The notes below the pieces were generated by a model. It was not told the origin of the DNA. It searched no databases and saw only the letters and a program-made list of their open reading frames with translations. A stretch of 64,000 bases of DNA from Ampelocalamus luodianensis (lineage: Eukaryota; Streptophyta; Magnoliopsida; Poales; Poaceae), in the NCBI GenBank assembly GCA_036346255.1, contig JAYEVH010000262.1, forward strand, positions 372,001 to 436,000, given 5' to 3'. This document shows positions 23,410 through 35,398 of the stretch, in pieces. The position numbers and the translations under genes are program-made. The first letter of the stretch is position 1. The number at the start of each line of letters is the position of its first letter.

Positions 23410-26400
23410 TGTAACACCCAAATTTTCCAGATTGCAAGAACCCCAATTGTTCAAGGAGCTCAAACCCCAAAAATTTCCCAAATTGCTCAGAGATTCAAAA
23501 CACCCCAAAAGCACCGAGCCCTTCCTCCCCCAAATCTCCCTAACCCTTCCTCCCCTACCCCTAGCTTGGCATCGCCATGCCCTGCTCCGCCGCCCTCGCC
23601 ATGCCCTGCTCCGCCGCCCTCGCCGGCCGTGCCGACGCCCGGGACACCGCGCCCCTCCCCGTCGCCCCCTTCTCCCTCTTCACGGGTCGCCATGCCGTTG
23701 CGCCGCCTCGGCCCTCGCGCGCGCCAAACGCATCCGGCCAAGGCCCCAGACCGCCCCGGTGACTGTGTCCTCGTCCCGTCCCATCCCTTCTTCGCTGCTG
23801 CACCGAGCCTCCCTCGGCTCTTGCGCCGCCCTAGGTCAACGGACGCCACCCCCCTCCCCGGATCCGAAGCCCCCTTCGGCTATAAGAAGAGCCGCGCTCT
23901 TTCCCCCTCCGGCCAAACCCCCTCACTCATCCCTCTCCTCCCCGAGCAAGAAATCGAGCGAAGATCCGAGGGACTTACCTTCGAAAGCCCGCCGCTGCCG
24001 CCGTGGTCCCCACTCGCCGTCGTCACCGAACACCTTCCCTAAGCCTCTTCTTCTTCCCGTGCGCCGCCACCGCCTCGCTGCTTCCACTCCGCTGCCGCGC
24101 GCCCCAAGCTCCTTCGTCTTCACCGCGCGCCGCCGTCACCCCCGTTCTCCCCTCCCTTCTGCCCTATCTCCCTTCGCCCGAGTAAGGCCCCGGGCCGGGA
24201 GCGCCCCCCCCCATTCTTCCTTCGGCCGCCGCGCCCGTGGGCCGCGCGTGCGTGCCTTGGCCCATTTAGCGTCGGACCAAATCGCTGAGACTTTGGGCCG
24301 CCGCCAACTCTTTTCCTCTTTTCTGTTTATTTCTTTTTCTTTTTCTATTTTGAATTAAAAGAGAGACTTCAAATGTTTATTTCTCCCTCATTTTAACTCC
24401 AAAAATTGTGAAGTTTATTTCTAAAAATTTCTAAAATCAAGTTCTTTCTTTTGGTACTAGTTTGGTTTATTTTGGAGATCATTTGATGAGTATTGTTATT
24501 TATTTATTTTGTTTGCTCGCTTGTCTCTTTTCCGGTACGATCATTCGTGTAGAGTTTGGAGAAGCCGGAGACCCCCACTTCGATCAAGCTCAAGAGTATC
24601 CAGATCACCTAGACCTAGACCCAGGCGAGTCAACACTTTGATCATATTGAGCCTACATTTTATGCAAATTATGTTCTTTTAAAATATCAAATTGCATGCT
24701 TTAATTCTCTTATGCAAATGTATGTTAAAAATTCTAAGCTAGTTAAATGCCAATTTGATGTTTAAATACTACTACACCATCCTTTGATAATTGATTGCCT
24801 TAAATCCTTATCACCCTAGTAATTATATGGTAACCATACTAGTATAGGATATACTTAAGCGCCATGCTAGTCTTGCTTAAGTATCGGGGTATTATCTACC
24901 CCATTTATTATCTTTTAAAAATAAACATGGTTTTTGGACAGTCATTGGGTATAAATGTCTGAGATGGTTGTGTTGGTGTATTTTATACCTCTCAAAAACC
25001 CTAAAAATTGCTTATTATATCTGGGCGGATGGTATGATGGATGGTATGTTGGTGGGTGCTAATGCAGCCCAAGGAATGTTGGTTTGTGGATGGTATGTGG
25101 TATGAACCGCCCAGATGGTCCCTAAAGACTTAATCCTGTGATGACCTCCCAATATAAAACAGTACAACCACATGTCTATAATGATGTCGACCTGGCTAAA
25201 TAATTTGTATCCGTTAGTACGAGTTGCACCAGGCAGATGACCCGTGACGCCATAAGCCTTCGTGGTTATGGGTTGGGGTGTACGACTTACGGGTCTTTGT
25301 GAGCGTAAGCCGTGTGACGCAAAAGAGGGTCTGGGTAAGGGTTGACGGGTCTATGTGAGCATAACCCTTCTCAGGTGAAACCTTAGCGGGTGTAATAAAT
25401 ACTGAGGAACACATTGTAAAGGCTATGTGGCGATCTCCCCTTGACTCACATGTCTACGGAAACATGTGTACACGTCAAGATGATTGTCTCTTGTGAATAA
25501 AGTGTACAACCTCTGCAGAGTGTAATAAACTGTTCGAATAGCCGTGCCCACGGTCAAGGGCAGACATGGGAACTTACATGAGTTAGTTCTATTTTATAAA
25601 ACTTTATGGGTGGGATGAAATGTGATGGATTGTTGTGACCCTGGTTCTGGTTTTCCCTGGGTGAAAGTACACCAGTGATGTTAGGAGATGGATGTAACCA
25701 CTATCAAAAATAAGCATGAGGTGAAGGTAGCCTCCGCTGTTATAAATATTGCATAAATAATCACTTTAACAAAATGCAATTTGGTTAAAAATGCTAAGTG
25801 ATAGGTCTTTCTAATATTGGTATTTAAAAGTGTTGCTTTGTGTAAATAAAAGAACCCGAGCCATCCTTGTTAAGTCTTACATGTATATTATTGCATTCTG
25901 TGTGTTGGCTCGCGAGCACGGAAGTTGTGTTCATCCTCGCTCTTTCCCCCCAACCCTCAGAACCCGCGGATTATGGAGATTACGCCTATTACGAAGACTA
26001 GGACGCCAAGGAGCAAGGCAATGAAGAAGAGTAGCATAGTTCTTTAGTCTGGATCTCGCCTCAGTCTAGTTGGCTCCGTTGGTACTCGTGTACATCCTAT
26101 ATTATCCAAGCCTTTGGCTAATATCGGTCGTACACATGGTACCCCAGTCGCTTGCCTGTGGAGAGACTTGCTCTACCCATTTCGCTTCCGCTATCGTACT
26201 CGATGTTTTGTAATGAACTCATTTGGCCTGATCGGCCCTATTGTAAACTCGACCCGACGTGGTCTACTTGAACTCCGATGCTTGCATTAATGAATGGTTT
26301 GGTCTATACGATGTATGAATTGATTCAGCAATGTATCCTGTGAGCACTATCTACTGATTCAGAGAATAGCGCAGTTTGTTCATAGAGGATTCTGAATTAC

Positions 26401-26417
26401 AAAATCCGGGTTCGAAA
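23410..26417 (+). mobile_element. Solo LTR of the same gypsy family (3008 bp)
   Basis: It begins TGTAACACCC and aligns over its length with the LTRs at 11243 and 19983: GC-rich block, T-rich block, GGATGGTATG repeats, and the end reading CCGGGTTCGAAA in place of CCGGGTCCGACA. It is flanked by exact GATGC duplications with no internal region, so it formed by recombination between the two LTRs of an insertion. It differs from the other two mostly by substitutions and lacks most of their short deletions. It sits in an intron of the minus-strand DUF1475-type gene. Confidence 0.92.
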
Positions 26418-26422
26418 GATGC
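26418..26422. repeat. Target site duplication GATGC, right copy
   Basis: Matches 23405-23409; together they bound the solo LTR. Confidence 0.88.
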
Positions 26423-26763
26423 TGAATGTTTAAAGCCTCAAAAAAGAATTATATACCTTCCGAAGCATATCAACAAACATATCCAAATGACTTCCAATTC
26501 GACTCCTTGTGAGAAACCCATACCTGTGGACATGTCATCAAAGATTAACCATTTGGCACTCTGTTGCTTATCAGGTAGCAAAATATCAAGAATGTGCGTT
26601 CCTAACTAGAAAGATCTTCATCCGATATAACCACCATCAAGGTAAATTAAAAACCTATCTTTGCACATTTTCAAAGAGGAGCTAACAGAGATACAAGTAA
26701 AGTGCAAATGGCGGTGTCTGCTGGAAATATTATAGATAAATTTAATAGAATATATTTTCATAG

Positions 26764-26768
26764 AAAAT
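26764..26768. repeat. Target site duplication AAAAT, left copy, of the copia solo LTR
   Basis: Matches 27871-27875 exactly. Confidence 0.8.
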
Positions 26769-27870
26769 TGTAGGATCGTTGATGACAATCAGAAGGGGGT
26801 GAATGATTGTAGAAGTTTTTTCGCACCCTTCGTCGCCTTTTCCCGAGCCGCACGCTGAATCACGCTACCTTCGCCACGCACGTAGTGTTGTCGCCGCTCG
26901 CTGTTGCACCTCCCACAGTGCGTTCGTGTCCTACGACGTTTCTTTGCCATCGGCCAAAGTGTACTATGCCAATTTCCTGCTGTCGTTTTCTAATCACATC
27001 AAGCCACCGTACACAGCCGCAATGCACAGCCCTTATTTTCTTATTAGCCGACAGTCCCTAATCAATCCTGCGCCAAGAACCTGTGTGGTCGATGAAACCC
27101 AAAACCAAAGCCAGCATCTGTGTCGCTGCCAGCAGTAAATCTATATATATATCCACGTACAGGAATCAACAAAACATGTAGTATCAACTAGCAGTAATCA
27201 AGGCAGCATCAACTAGCACATAATGTCCTACAGCACACATACCATCTCTCCTGTTTTTTTCTTTGGTCGCTACAGCCGGCGACGCATACACGTGAGAAAA
27301 CCTTCGACTCCCTGTTCCAAGTTCCTGCAGCCGCCGCTAGAGCCCTCACGAGATTTTTTTTTATTTCCGTGTCTCTCCTCAACTCTCTCTGCCAGACCCA
27401 TCTAATATAGATAACCCTAATCATTTAACCCCCATGTATAGCCTATTAGTCTTAAGGCTCAATACATGAGTTTAACATCTGATCACACAATTTAACCCAG
27501 TCCAATTTTAGACACCCTAAAATTGTCACATGTCGTAGCCTCCGAACTGCACATTCGTAGCTTCACCACGCATCATTCATCTTCGATCTCCATGTGCCCC
27601 AACTCGAGCCCGACCGTCTCCTCCAGCATCCTTGACCTTCTGGATCATGACTTCGCACCAAACCACCACCCGGTCACCGCCGTGGACCACAATCGCCTCC
27701 GAGTTACCCTGCACATGTAAAGACCAAAACACCATCTTTTCTCGGCACAAGTTCGTCCCAACTTGACCGACATAAGCTCACACACGCCACACGCCTCAAA
27801 TAACATCAGTACCCAATATTATCAATTATTCATCACTACAATAATCTAGACCTAGCCACATGGTCTAACA
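26769..27870 (-). mobile_element. Copia solo LTR, minus strand (1102 bp)
   Basis: On the minus strand it starts TGTTAGACCATGTGGCTAGG, like the copia LTR at 4429 (TGTTTGACCATAG), and ends with the ATTCACCCCCTTCT run followed by ACGATCCTACA, again as at 6105-6143. Exact AAAAT repeats flank it. The middle is diverged from the 4429 LTR, so it is a related subfamily. It lies in the intron between two DUF1475-type exons. Confidence 0.82.
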
Positions 27871-27875
27871 AAAAT
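27871..27875. repeat. Target site duplication AAAAT, right copy
   Basis: Exact match to 26764-26768. Confidence 0.8.
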
Positions 27876-30044
27876 ACAATTATTATTTATGATTAATATA
27901 ATGTGAGTACCATGACATGAACAGAACTGAGTTTAATAACAGATTCATGTACTAGTAGTTTTAGCAAGAAAAACATGGTTTTCATCCTTTGCACAAACTA
28001 AAACATGAATAGTAGATTTTCAGGGTGTATTGACTGTATTCATCATGCATACAATTTTGTGTGTTGCATATAATTACTTTGAATAATTACTAAAAGTTGA
28101 AGAAGATATCTTACCGATATTGCAAAGACATTTATATAAAAGTCAATTAAGGTTGCAGCCATCCACCTGAGCGCAAATGAGAATATTAAAAGTCAAGATT
28201 TCTAATTGATAGCACAAGTAAAATTGGGATAAACCAACCGAATAAACCAGAACACTTTCTATTTAGTTAATAGCCTAAATTGTTAAATCAATGGAACATA
28301 CACAACATTCTCATAAATGTCAACTAACAAGATTTACTTAGGGCTTTCAACTCTGGATGGACATGTACACCACTATGGTGAGTGCTAAATACTCCAAACA
28401 TAATAGTTGAAAATTTACTCTTGACTGTAAATTCAGCATGCGGGGCTTCTAGCTCGATTCCCATATCTCATTATTACTTTATATTTTGAAAACACCTTGA
28501 GCCGTATTTCTATTCTAAGCTGCTGTAATCTTGAATTTAATCACTGATATTTACTCTTTTATCTGCTACATTCAGCGGGACGTACAATACTTCAAAAAAG
28601 ATAGGTCTCGGAAACCAACAAGTATGAATTATGAATGTATATTGTATTCACTTACGGTGTCAACAAATCCTTCCTAAAAGGTAGTCCATCTGTGACGACA
28701 GTATATATGACGACTGCAGCCATGAGTACCCCCAAAATGCTGAAAATAATTCTCCCAACTATGACAAAAGAGCACTTTCTTTGGGATAGATTATCTTGCC
28801 TGAAAGAAATTGAGATACGCCTCAGGACAAATTAACATCAATATAAATTATAGAAGATGCAACTAACAATTGATGATTGCAAAATAACATTCCTTGGACA
28901 TTTGAAATGTATACAACAAGGTCACCATGGCTGCCGTCAAGTATGCAGTGTGGCACTAAGGAATGAGAGCAATAGATATGCTTCTTCAGTATGTTATTCG
29001 ATATGTGGGATGCAACCACAAAAAAATTTACGCAGCAAAATTTTTATTGTTGCAGGTGTAGAAATCGGCATGATAATATATTTCACCAGTCCCTAAACAG
29101 TTTAAAGGAGACCATACCATAAGCAATGTAAGCTGCCTATTAGTCCAATGAGAATCCTCGAGAGAGAAACATGCCTAATCCATTTCAGTTTTCAGTATCA
29201 GTAGGGAAAAAAATAAATTTGTTTCTTTTCACTTCATCTTCATGTGCCGTAGTTTAATCATCTCTATGGTCCACCCCCCTAGGTAACATATTGAGTGAAA
29301 AGTGATTGCTAACTGTAGCATGCTAGCATCTTATTGGCATTGTATCATAAAGATTCAAGGCGCTTTAAATTATCATTTTGTTAAAACAACACGTAAGTAC
29401 TTATTTAATGTTGGCAAAGCCCTCTTCTTTACATAACTTATTACTATATTTCTCAATGTGCAACCGCAAGGAACTAAAAGTTCAGAATAAGTTAGTACCA
29501 AGAGCTCAGAATTTGTCAGTCCCAGTGCATTGTGAATTGTATTGGCATAATAACTAATTGATGCAATCATAATGAACAGAACAAGTATCAACAATTAATG
29601 AGGCGAAGGATTACCATTAAGGCTAATCATGAACGCTCACTAAGAAAAAATATTAATGAAATAAGAATGACACTTCTTTTCAGAGGTGCAGTTACTAAAG
29701 CCTCAGTTATGCTGTCGAGAAAATAGTCGACTCAAATCAATTAATATCCTGCATACGATGGGAAGGATTTGATTCTATACCTGAGCAATAAAAGATCAAG
29801 TGGATCTTGGGAAGGCCCTGAAGTTGTCATTTCAAAAAGCTTCTTAACAATATAAGCACATGTAGCAGCACTGAAAAAATAAAAGAAAAAAAGGTTGATC
29901 GCATGTCGCATCTATTGGAATAGAACAACTTCATTCAAACATAGAATATTAGCAAGAAGGAATCAAGTACCTGCCGAAACAAAATAACAGAACAACCCAG
30001 AATACAGAACTAATCCAATTTACTTCCTTGTAGATAACCCAAGC

Positions 30045-30632
30045 GGTTTGGCCCATTGGGAGCCCACAATTAATTGGGTTTCACTGAGAAAAATTGTGTG
30101 TTAGTGGGCTTGGGGCCCATCAAACAAACAGGCTGCGTTTTTTTTGTTTCAAAATTTGCGGAATAATTTTGAGGGACATCTTGGGGGTTTGCTACAAATT
30201 ATATGTCCGGCTTTTTTAAAAGAGCGAAGTATTTCACTTGCCTCTTTTCAAAGATAGGTCCGATTTGAAACGCGAGAAGTTCACAACAAACAGTTCAGTT
30301 CGTAAGAACATGAGAATAGCAAGCTTCACTAGCACTGATTTGGCACGAATAAGTGAAACAATCAGGCAAGTTTACGAGCCTCGTCCAATTTCGACGTTGA
30401 GCTTACAGACAAACCTAAGTGACAATACTAAATTAACTATCTCTGGCAAACTATAATACTCATGTTCAAGGACATGAATAAGGTTGACAAACAATTTTGA
30501 CAACCTAACGTGTGTAGTGGACGCATGCACGTGTGCGTATAGTGTGTGCGCTCCTTGGACTCTCTTAATTTATCCTTTATAAAGGAGAGAACCACTAGCA
30601 TGGTGTTTGCCCTAGTTGGCTACAACCTACAT
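30045..30632. other. Unassigned sequence upstream of the truncated membrane protein gene
   Basis: No family is recognised. Near 30040-30125 there are inverted GGGCCCAT/GGCCCATTGGG-like motifs. The short ORF at 30238-30456 shows no motif. A TATAAAG motif lies near 30577. Confidence 0.2.
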
Positions 30633-30810
30633 TAAGAGTGCAATCGGGGTGGATACAGACGGATATCACTCATCATGTATCATATTTTATATTTCTTTCT
30701 CGGAGTCGAACACATATAATATCGGATATCTATTTCTCCATCCTGTATTCGCTCCGTGAGCCTTCGGTCAGTCGATCAGACAAAAATTATCCGCTTCGTT
30801 TGCACCCATG
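30633..30810. mobile_element. hAT-like MITE
   Basis: The left end AAGAGTGCAATCGGG and the inverted right end CATGGGTGCAAACG form an imperfect inverted repeat resembling the CAGGGGTGCAA ends of a grass hAT MITE family. Inside are GGACGGATATC and TCGGAGTCGAACAC motifs seen again at 30983-31035 and 32425-32560. I could not settle an 8-bp target duplication. Confidence 0.5.
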
Positions 30811-30982
30811 CACAGCATATTGGACAGTAGGAGTGCAATCAGAACGAATACGGAGAAACTAATCATTGAGATGTTGAAGAAAAAATACTCAGTATTCTCT
30901 GCCTACTCAAATACAACAAACCACCTATGTGTTATTATATTTCCAAGTGAAGTCACAACAAACTTTCCTCATACCACCTAAC

Positions 30983-31040
30983 ATACGGACGGATATCGCT
31001 CATCCCGTACCATATTACATATTTCTTCTTCGGAGTTTGA
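30983..31040. repeat. Partial copy of the hAT-like MITE
   Basis: Repeats the block CGGACGGATATCGCTCATCC plus the following ATATTTCTT...CGGAGT of the element at 30633. Its ends are missing. Confidence 0.45.
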
Positions 31041-31149
31041 TGCGGATCAACCTCTACATGAGATTAAATCCGTGGGTTACCCGATCTTTCACGGTGAAAA
31101 ATTTTGAACAAATATGTGGAGTACAAATTACAAGATGCAATTCGCACTA

Positions 31150-31734
31150 GTATAGATAAATCTTACACCCGCACACACCACAGTGCATGAACGAGAAATA
31201 GGGATCAAAGATCTAATGAGTAACTCCTAGCACCACAGCTAGAAACCACCACGCCAAGATGATATCTGAGATTAGAATTCACAAAAACACACATAAAACA
31301 GGAATGAACCCTAACGGCCGAAGGCCAACACGCACATGTGTTTTAATTCATAACTCCAAAACTAAACTCTCCCTTTCAATGTACGGCCATGGGAGGTTTA
31401 TATAGCCCCCCACGCAAGCGTAAAATTTGAAACAAACTTAATCTCCTAAATGCACACAACTCAAACTACTAATAGACTTGCTAAATAAAATAGCACGTGC
31501 AGGTGCTAGGACTCTCTAACTTAGACACTAGGATTTCTAATTTAATGACTGAATCCAACTCTCTTAACCTTCCTAATCGGAACAAGAATCCTTCGTCTGC
31601 TCTTTGTATGGCCGGTGGCCCCCCATCCAAGAGCACGCAACGAAAGAAAAGCACATGGTGAAAGAACCGAACTTATTTGGCTTAAGCTTTCCTTGGCATT
31701 GCACAAAACAGCACGAACAGATCTGTTGTCACGA
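31150..31734 (-). other. Possible LTR remnant on the minus strand
   Basis: On the minus strand a CTATATAAACC motif (31397-31407) followed by about 250 bp of non-coding sequence looks like the U3/R part of a copia-type LTR, and the minisatellites just upstream resemble those in the copia LTR at 4560. No terminal TG/CA with a target duplication could be fixed, so this is tentative. Confidence 0.3.
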
Positions 31735-32178
31735 CTAGGTGGGCCACGACCACGGCTAGGAGGCTCACGACCGCTACCAGTTGGTCTACGACCACAACCA
31801 GGTAGCTCATGACCACCACCAGATAGTCTACGACCACGACTGGGTGATCTGCGACCACGTCCAGTTGGTCTACGACCACGACTGGGGGGTCTACGACTGT
31901 TCCCACTGAGTACTATTGTCGTCGAGTACTATTTTCGCTGAGTACTCCTCCCACCGAGTACTGTTCCTATCGAGTACTGTTCCTGACGAATACTGTTCCC
32001 ATTGAGTACTATTTCGGCCGAGTGCTCCTTTCGCCAAGAGCTGGTCGTAGATTCTGTTGAACTGGTTGTGCATCTTGTAAAACTGGTCGTAGGCTCTGTT
32101 GAATTGGTTGTGCACCTCGTAACACCGGTCGTAGGTTATGTTGAACTGGTCATGCACCTCGTAACACTGATCGTAGGT
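31735..32178. repeat. Three adjoining minisatellites (GGTCGTAG / GAGTACTG types)
   Basis: 31735-31895 holds about seven imperfect units around CTACGACCACGACTGG. 31900-32025 holds about seven units around GAGTACTGTTCC. 32036-32178 holds about three units of roughly 48 bp around GTTGAACTGGTCGTAGG. The same two core words, GAGTACTG and GGTCGTAG, recur in the copia LTRs at 2095-2300 and 4560-4730, which suggests a decayed LTR of that group. Confidence 0.65.
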
Positions 32179-33023
32179 GGACCCCACCCCATATCACGTA
32201 GAGAAAGAAAACTGCTGAGTCGAAGTTGTGGACACGCTGCCTCCAACTTGACTTTCCTTATAAAGCTCGATTTCCTTCCTTGGCGCACGTAGCTAACGAT
32301 GCTCTTTCTATGAAACATCCCCATTCGCGATTGTGTAAACACGCGCATGCACATGTGTTCCTCTAGCACATATGAAGTAACACGAACATACATAACAGGA
32401 ACATGCGTAATATTAGCAGACGGTATTTGCGCCGCATCGGAGTCAGAGTCAGATACGAACAATGTCGGATACTCATTTATCCCTTCTGTATTCGTTTCAC
32501 AAGTCCTTAGTCGATCGGTTGGACATGAATTATCCGCTCTGTTTGAACCCAGACTACATGGCTTATTTGGTAGCCAGCACCGAGGGCATGGTGTCATAAC
32601 ATGTCGACAGTAAATGACAGGACGACGTTCGCAGCAACAGCAGAGAATGGTCGGCCAGCCGGCCCAATCTCAGCAGCCCCTGCCAATTCTTTACGACCTG
32701 ACGGGCGTCTCGGATCTCTCGTCCTTGCAGTATCCAGTACGCTTTCCCGCACGTTCTTGAATCCTACCTTGATTGCTCGTCGCGAAGGTCAAGGGATCGA
32801 GCAGCATCCCGATGCCACTGGACAACCGGCATTGCAACATCCGACGCTCTGATCTCATGCCGCATGGCTGCTTCGCTTTGGCCACTCCTGTGGGCTGCGA
32901 GGCTGATGTAACGCACTTCAGTTACTGCACTTGTGAAGCAGGCATGCAGATGCAGGATAGGATAAGCATTTCAGACGCATTCTCCGTCTAGAAACTAGAC
33001 TAGATCGGCAGTTATGTGTCGTC
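32179..33023. other. Unassigned sequence with a partial hAT-like MITE copy
   Basis: 32425-32560 repeats the right half of the MITE at 30633 (TCGGATACTC..., CCTTAGTCGATCGG, AATTATCCGCTCTGTTTG). 32600-33000 is moderately GC-rich with short ORFs on both strands and no recognised family. Confidence 0.35.
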
Positions 33024-33028
33024 ATGGT
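33024..33028. repeat. Target site duplication ATGGT, left copy
   Basis: Matches 33254-33258 around the small solo LTR. Confidence 0.8.
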
Positions 33029-33253
33029 TGTTAAAGTGTCTGATTTAATACGCATATATTATCTCTAACTCAAAGTAGTTAGTCGTTGTAATCAATCACA
33101 GATCGTATCTGTTGTAACTCCTCTGTAATAAGGTTTCTCTGAAACCGGTACTGTAGCATATCCGAAACAGACTATATAAAGCAATGCCGCGCTAATCTGA
33201 TTGATTGCGCAATCTGCTAAGTTGTTCTCTCCCAGATACAATCTATTTTTACA
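33029..33253 (+). mobile_element. Small copia-type solo LTR (225 bp)
   Basis: It starts TGTTAAAGTG, ends TATTTTTACA, has TATATAAA at 33173-33180 and is flanked by exact ATGGT repeats. Length and layout fit a short-LTR copia or a TRIM-like element. No internal region is present. Confidence 0.82.
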
Positions 33254-33258
33254 ATGGT
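33254..33258. repeat. Target site duplication ATGGT, right copy
   Basis: Matches 33024-33028. Confidence 0.8.
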
Positions 33259-35398
33259 CGATCTTGTAGCTAGTAACTAGAGTCGACTAGACAAGCGCCG
33301 TCTCGAGAAGATAAGGAAAGAGGCGAGCTAGCCTGACGCGACATGCGGAGAGCAGCCTTGAGAAGCATTTCGTTTTTTTCTCCCTTCCTCTGATTCAGAC
33401 GGACGGACGGATGAACAATCGTACGTGTGATTGACCTTATGCACTCCGCGTGTGCCTAAACGGGCAAGAGATGATCCACGTATACGTATAGCGTGTGGAA
33501 GCGTAGTCAGTCGGTCCACAGATGATCATGTTTTGATTTGGCTTCATTTTTCAGTACAAAGAGCAGCAGCCCTTCACTCCAGCTTCACTTGTGAGGTCAT
33601 TCTGTACATCAGAACAGATGCTCTGTTTGTACAAGCGAAGTGTTGTGGGCGCCACTAAGAGTTGAAAATCCTCTCGGAGTAAGATTCTTTATGTGTACAA
33701 GGTGAACGGTAGACATCTCACCTTTGAAAAAAAATGCTCTACAGGTTGCATCATAGAGAAACAGCTGGTGGAATCAGAATGAGCCAGCAAAGTAAGCAGA
33801 TTTTTTCCCCATGATCCGAGGAATTAAGTTTTCAGTTTTCCTATCATTGGTCTTGTAAACTAGCTCCAGTAAGCGACAGCATAAACCTGTTAATTTATCG
33901 CAAGTCAACCAGTTGAGCTGTCTGTAGATATTCTAATCACGGTGTTTTTCCTTATAAATTCCCTTCATGATGCAGCATACAAGTAGATTACTCATGCATT
34001 GCCGTTAGTTCAGGCGACCTAAATTTTTGGAGCCGACCTGAACATGACCGACCATTCATAAACAAAAAGTTGAGTACAAATAGTTTTAAGTTCTGATTAG
34101 ATCCAAACATACGATGAAATGAAACAGCTGTCGTGTCGACAAGTCATCGGAACATAACTGTAGTAATATTTTACAACTGCTTTTTTTTAATTGGGGGCAG
34201 CATGGAAGCACATTTGTTAAACAGTATATTAGTCAACTGCTTTCTTCAGTTACTTCATCTGAACATAACGATTAACTAATTCGTGTCATTGTTGCTGGAA
34301 TTGTTTTTAAGAAGAACACCAACTGGCATCAGTACTAGTTTTTGTCTCACCAACTGAATCTGATGAGTGTCACGTAGTGTTAAGTACGGGTGACTGATAT
34401 CTTAATCAACTAGGACCCGAAGAAGTGTATTACAAGGATTCCTATATGAATCCTAATAAGATTAGGATTCCTACTTCTTTTTGGAGGAGAATTACGGGGT
34501 ACTATATAAATCCATGAGGGGTGGTGATGAAGAATACAAGCCACAATCCAGCTCATCCAAAGCAAGAGGTGCACGAGAGGATTAGAGGCTAGATTATTTT
34601 TTAGTACTAGATTCTTGTATAGGGAAAAGATCTGAGAGTCCTAAAAGGTTCGAGAGAGTTGTGAGAGAGCGACAATCTCTTGTACTTTTTTAAGATTGTG
34701 CTTAAAGAACTTGCGGCCAGCTTCACCAATTTTTTTCTTGTCGTGATTATTTCGTCGTTGTTATTTGGTTCTCTCTATGATATTCATCTACTTCGTTCTT
34801 GACTCTGTGCACGCTCGTGCCGTTTCTTACAAACTCTGATCTGATCTGAGATTGTTGCGCATAAAAAGGGATATCATAGTATAATACATACCTTTGAAGA
34901 AAAAGAAACAAAGAATACTTATGTGACAACTGAAACTGCTGCCTTGAGCTCTTCTGGCCAATAGCATAAAAAAGCTATGCTTCTCCACTCTTCTAATGCT
35001 CATGAAAGCAATCCCAGGACATCTTGTTGTGTGTGCGTTGGATGCCACTAACAATCATAGCTTGGTTGGCTACCTCTCCCGAGAACAGCCTTTATGTTTG
35101 TTTATTCCAAAGGGAACTTGCCGTTTAGATGTAGGACAAACCTATCACTAGTTCCTCCTTGCTGTGTCCTACAAGCAAATTAGGAACTAGCATTATTTTG
35201 GCTACTTGCAATCAAGGGTAAAAGAAAAGGACCAGCCAAGACTAGTGATCCAAATGATATGTTGCAACATTAATTCCAGCACTTGCTAGCTGGTGCCTTC
35301 CTTGATGCAAATGCAGTTATTAAGGAGAAGAAACCTTCTTAAGTTTAATTGCTTGCAGCTATAAAACTTTTCTACTACAAGACGTGTCGCTGTTTCCT
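33259..35398. other. Unassigned AT-rich region with an LTR-like promoter block
   Basis: No coding family is seen. Around 34430-34560 the run of AGGATTCCTA-type words followed by ACTATATAAATCC and a CACAATCC...CAAAG stretch looks like the U3/TATA/R part of a copia LTR, but I found no paired ends or target duplication. The rest shows nothing recognisable. Confidence 0.25.

Larger units (their letters stand above)
26457..30044 (-). pseudogene. DUF1475-type multi-pass membrane protein gene, 5'-truncated and frameshifted
   Basis: Five exons can be read on the minus strand, with GT-AG introns and matching phases. 30044-29971: AWVIYKEVNWISSVFWVVLL... 29870-29781: AATCAYIVKKLFEM...SQDPLDLLLLR. 28799-28656: IIFSILGVLMAAVVIYTVVT, DGLPFRKDLLTP. 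28166-28115: WMAATLIDFYINVFAIS. 26523-26457: VWVSHKESNW, then a frame break. The first four join in one frame. The pattern (helix, TDGxPFRKxLLTPWMAATLxDFY, AWVxYKE, CAYIVKxL) is that of the plant DUF1475 family, about 250 residues of unknown function built from two repeats of this unit. The window holds the second half of repeat 1 and the first part of repeat 2. The 30044 edge lacks an acceptor AG, so the gene is cut there. The 26523-26457 exon is 7 nt shorter than its repeat-1 counterpart and is out of frame. Two solo LTRs lie in its introns. Confidence 0.62.

Noticed and set aside
34378..34853. A complete copia LTR around the TATA box near 34503
   Set aside because: Possible TG and CA ends exist, but no pair gave a matching 5-bp duplication, so it is mentioned only as an LTR-like block.
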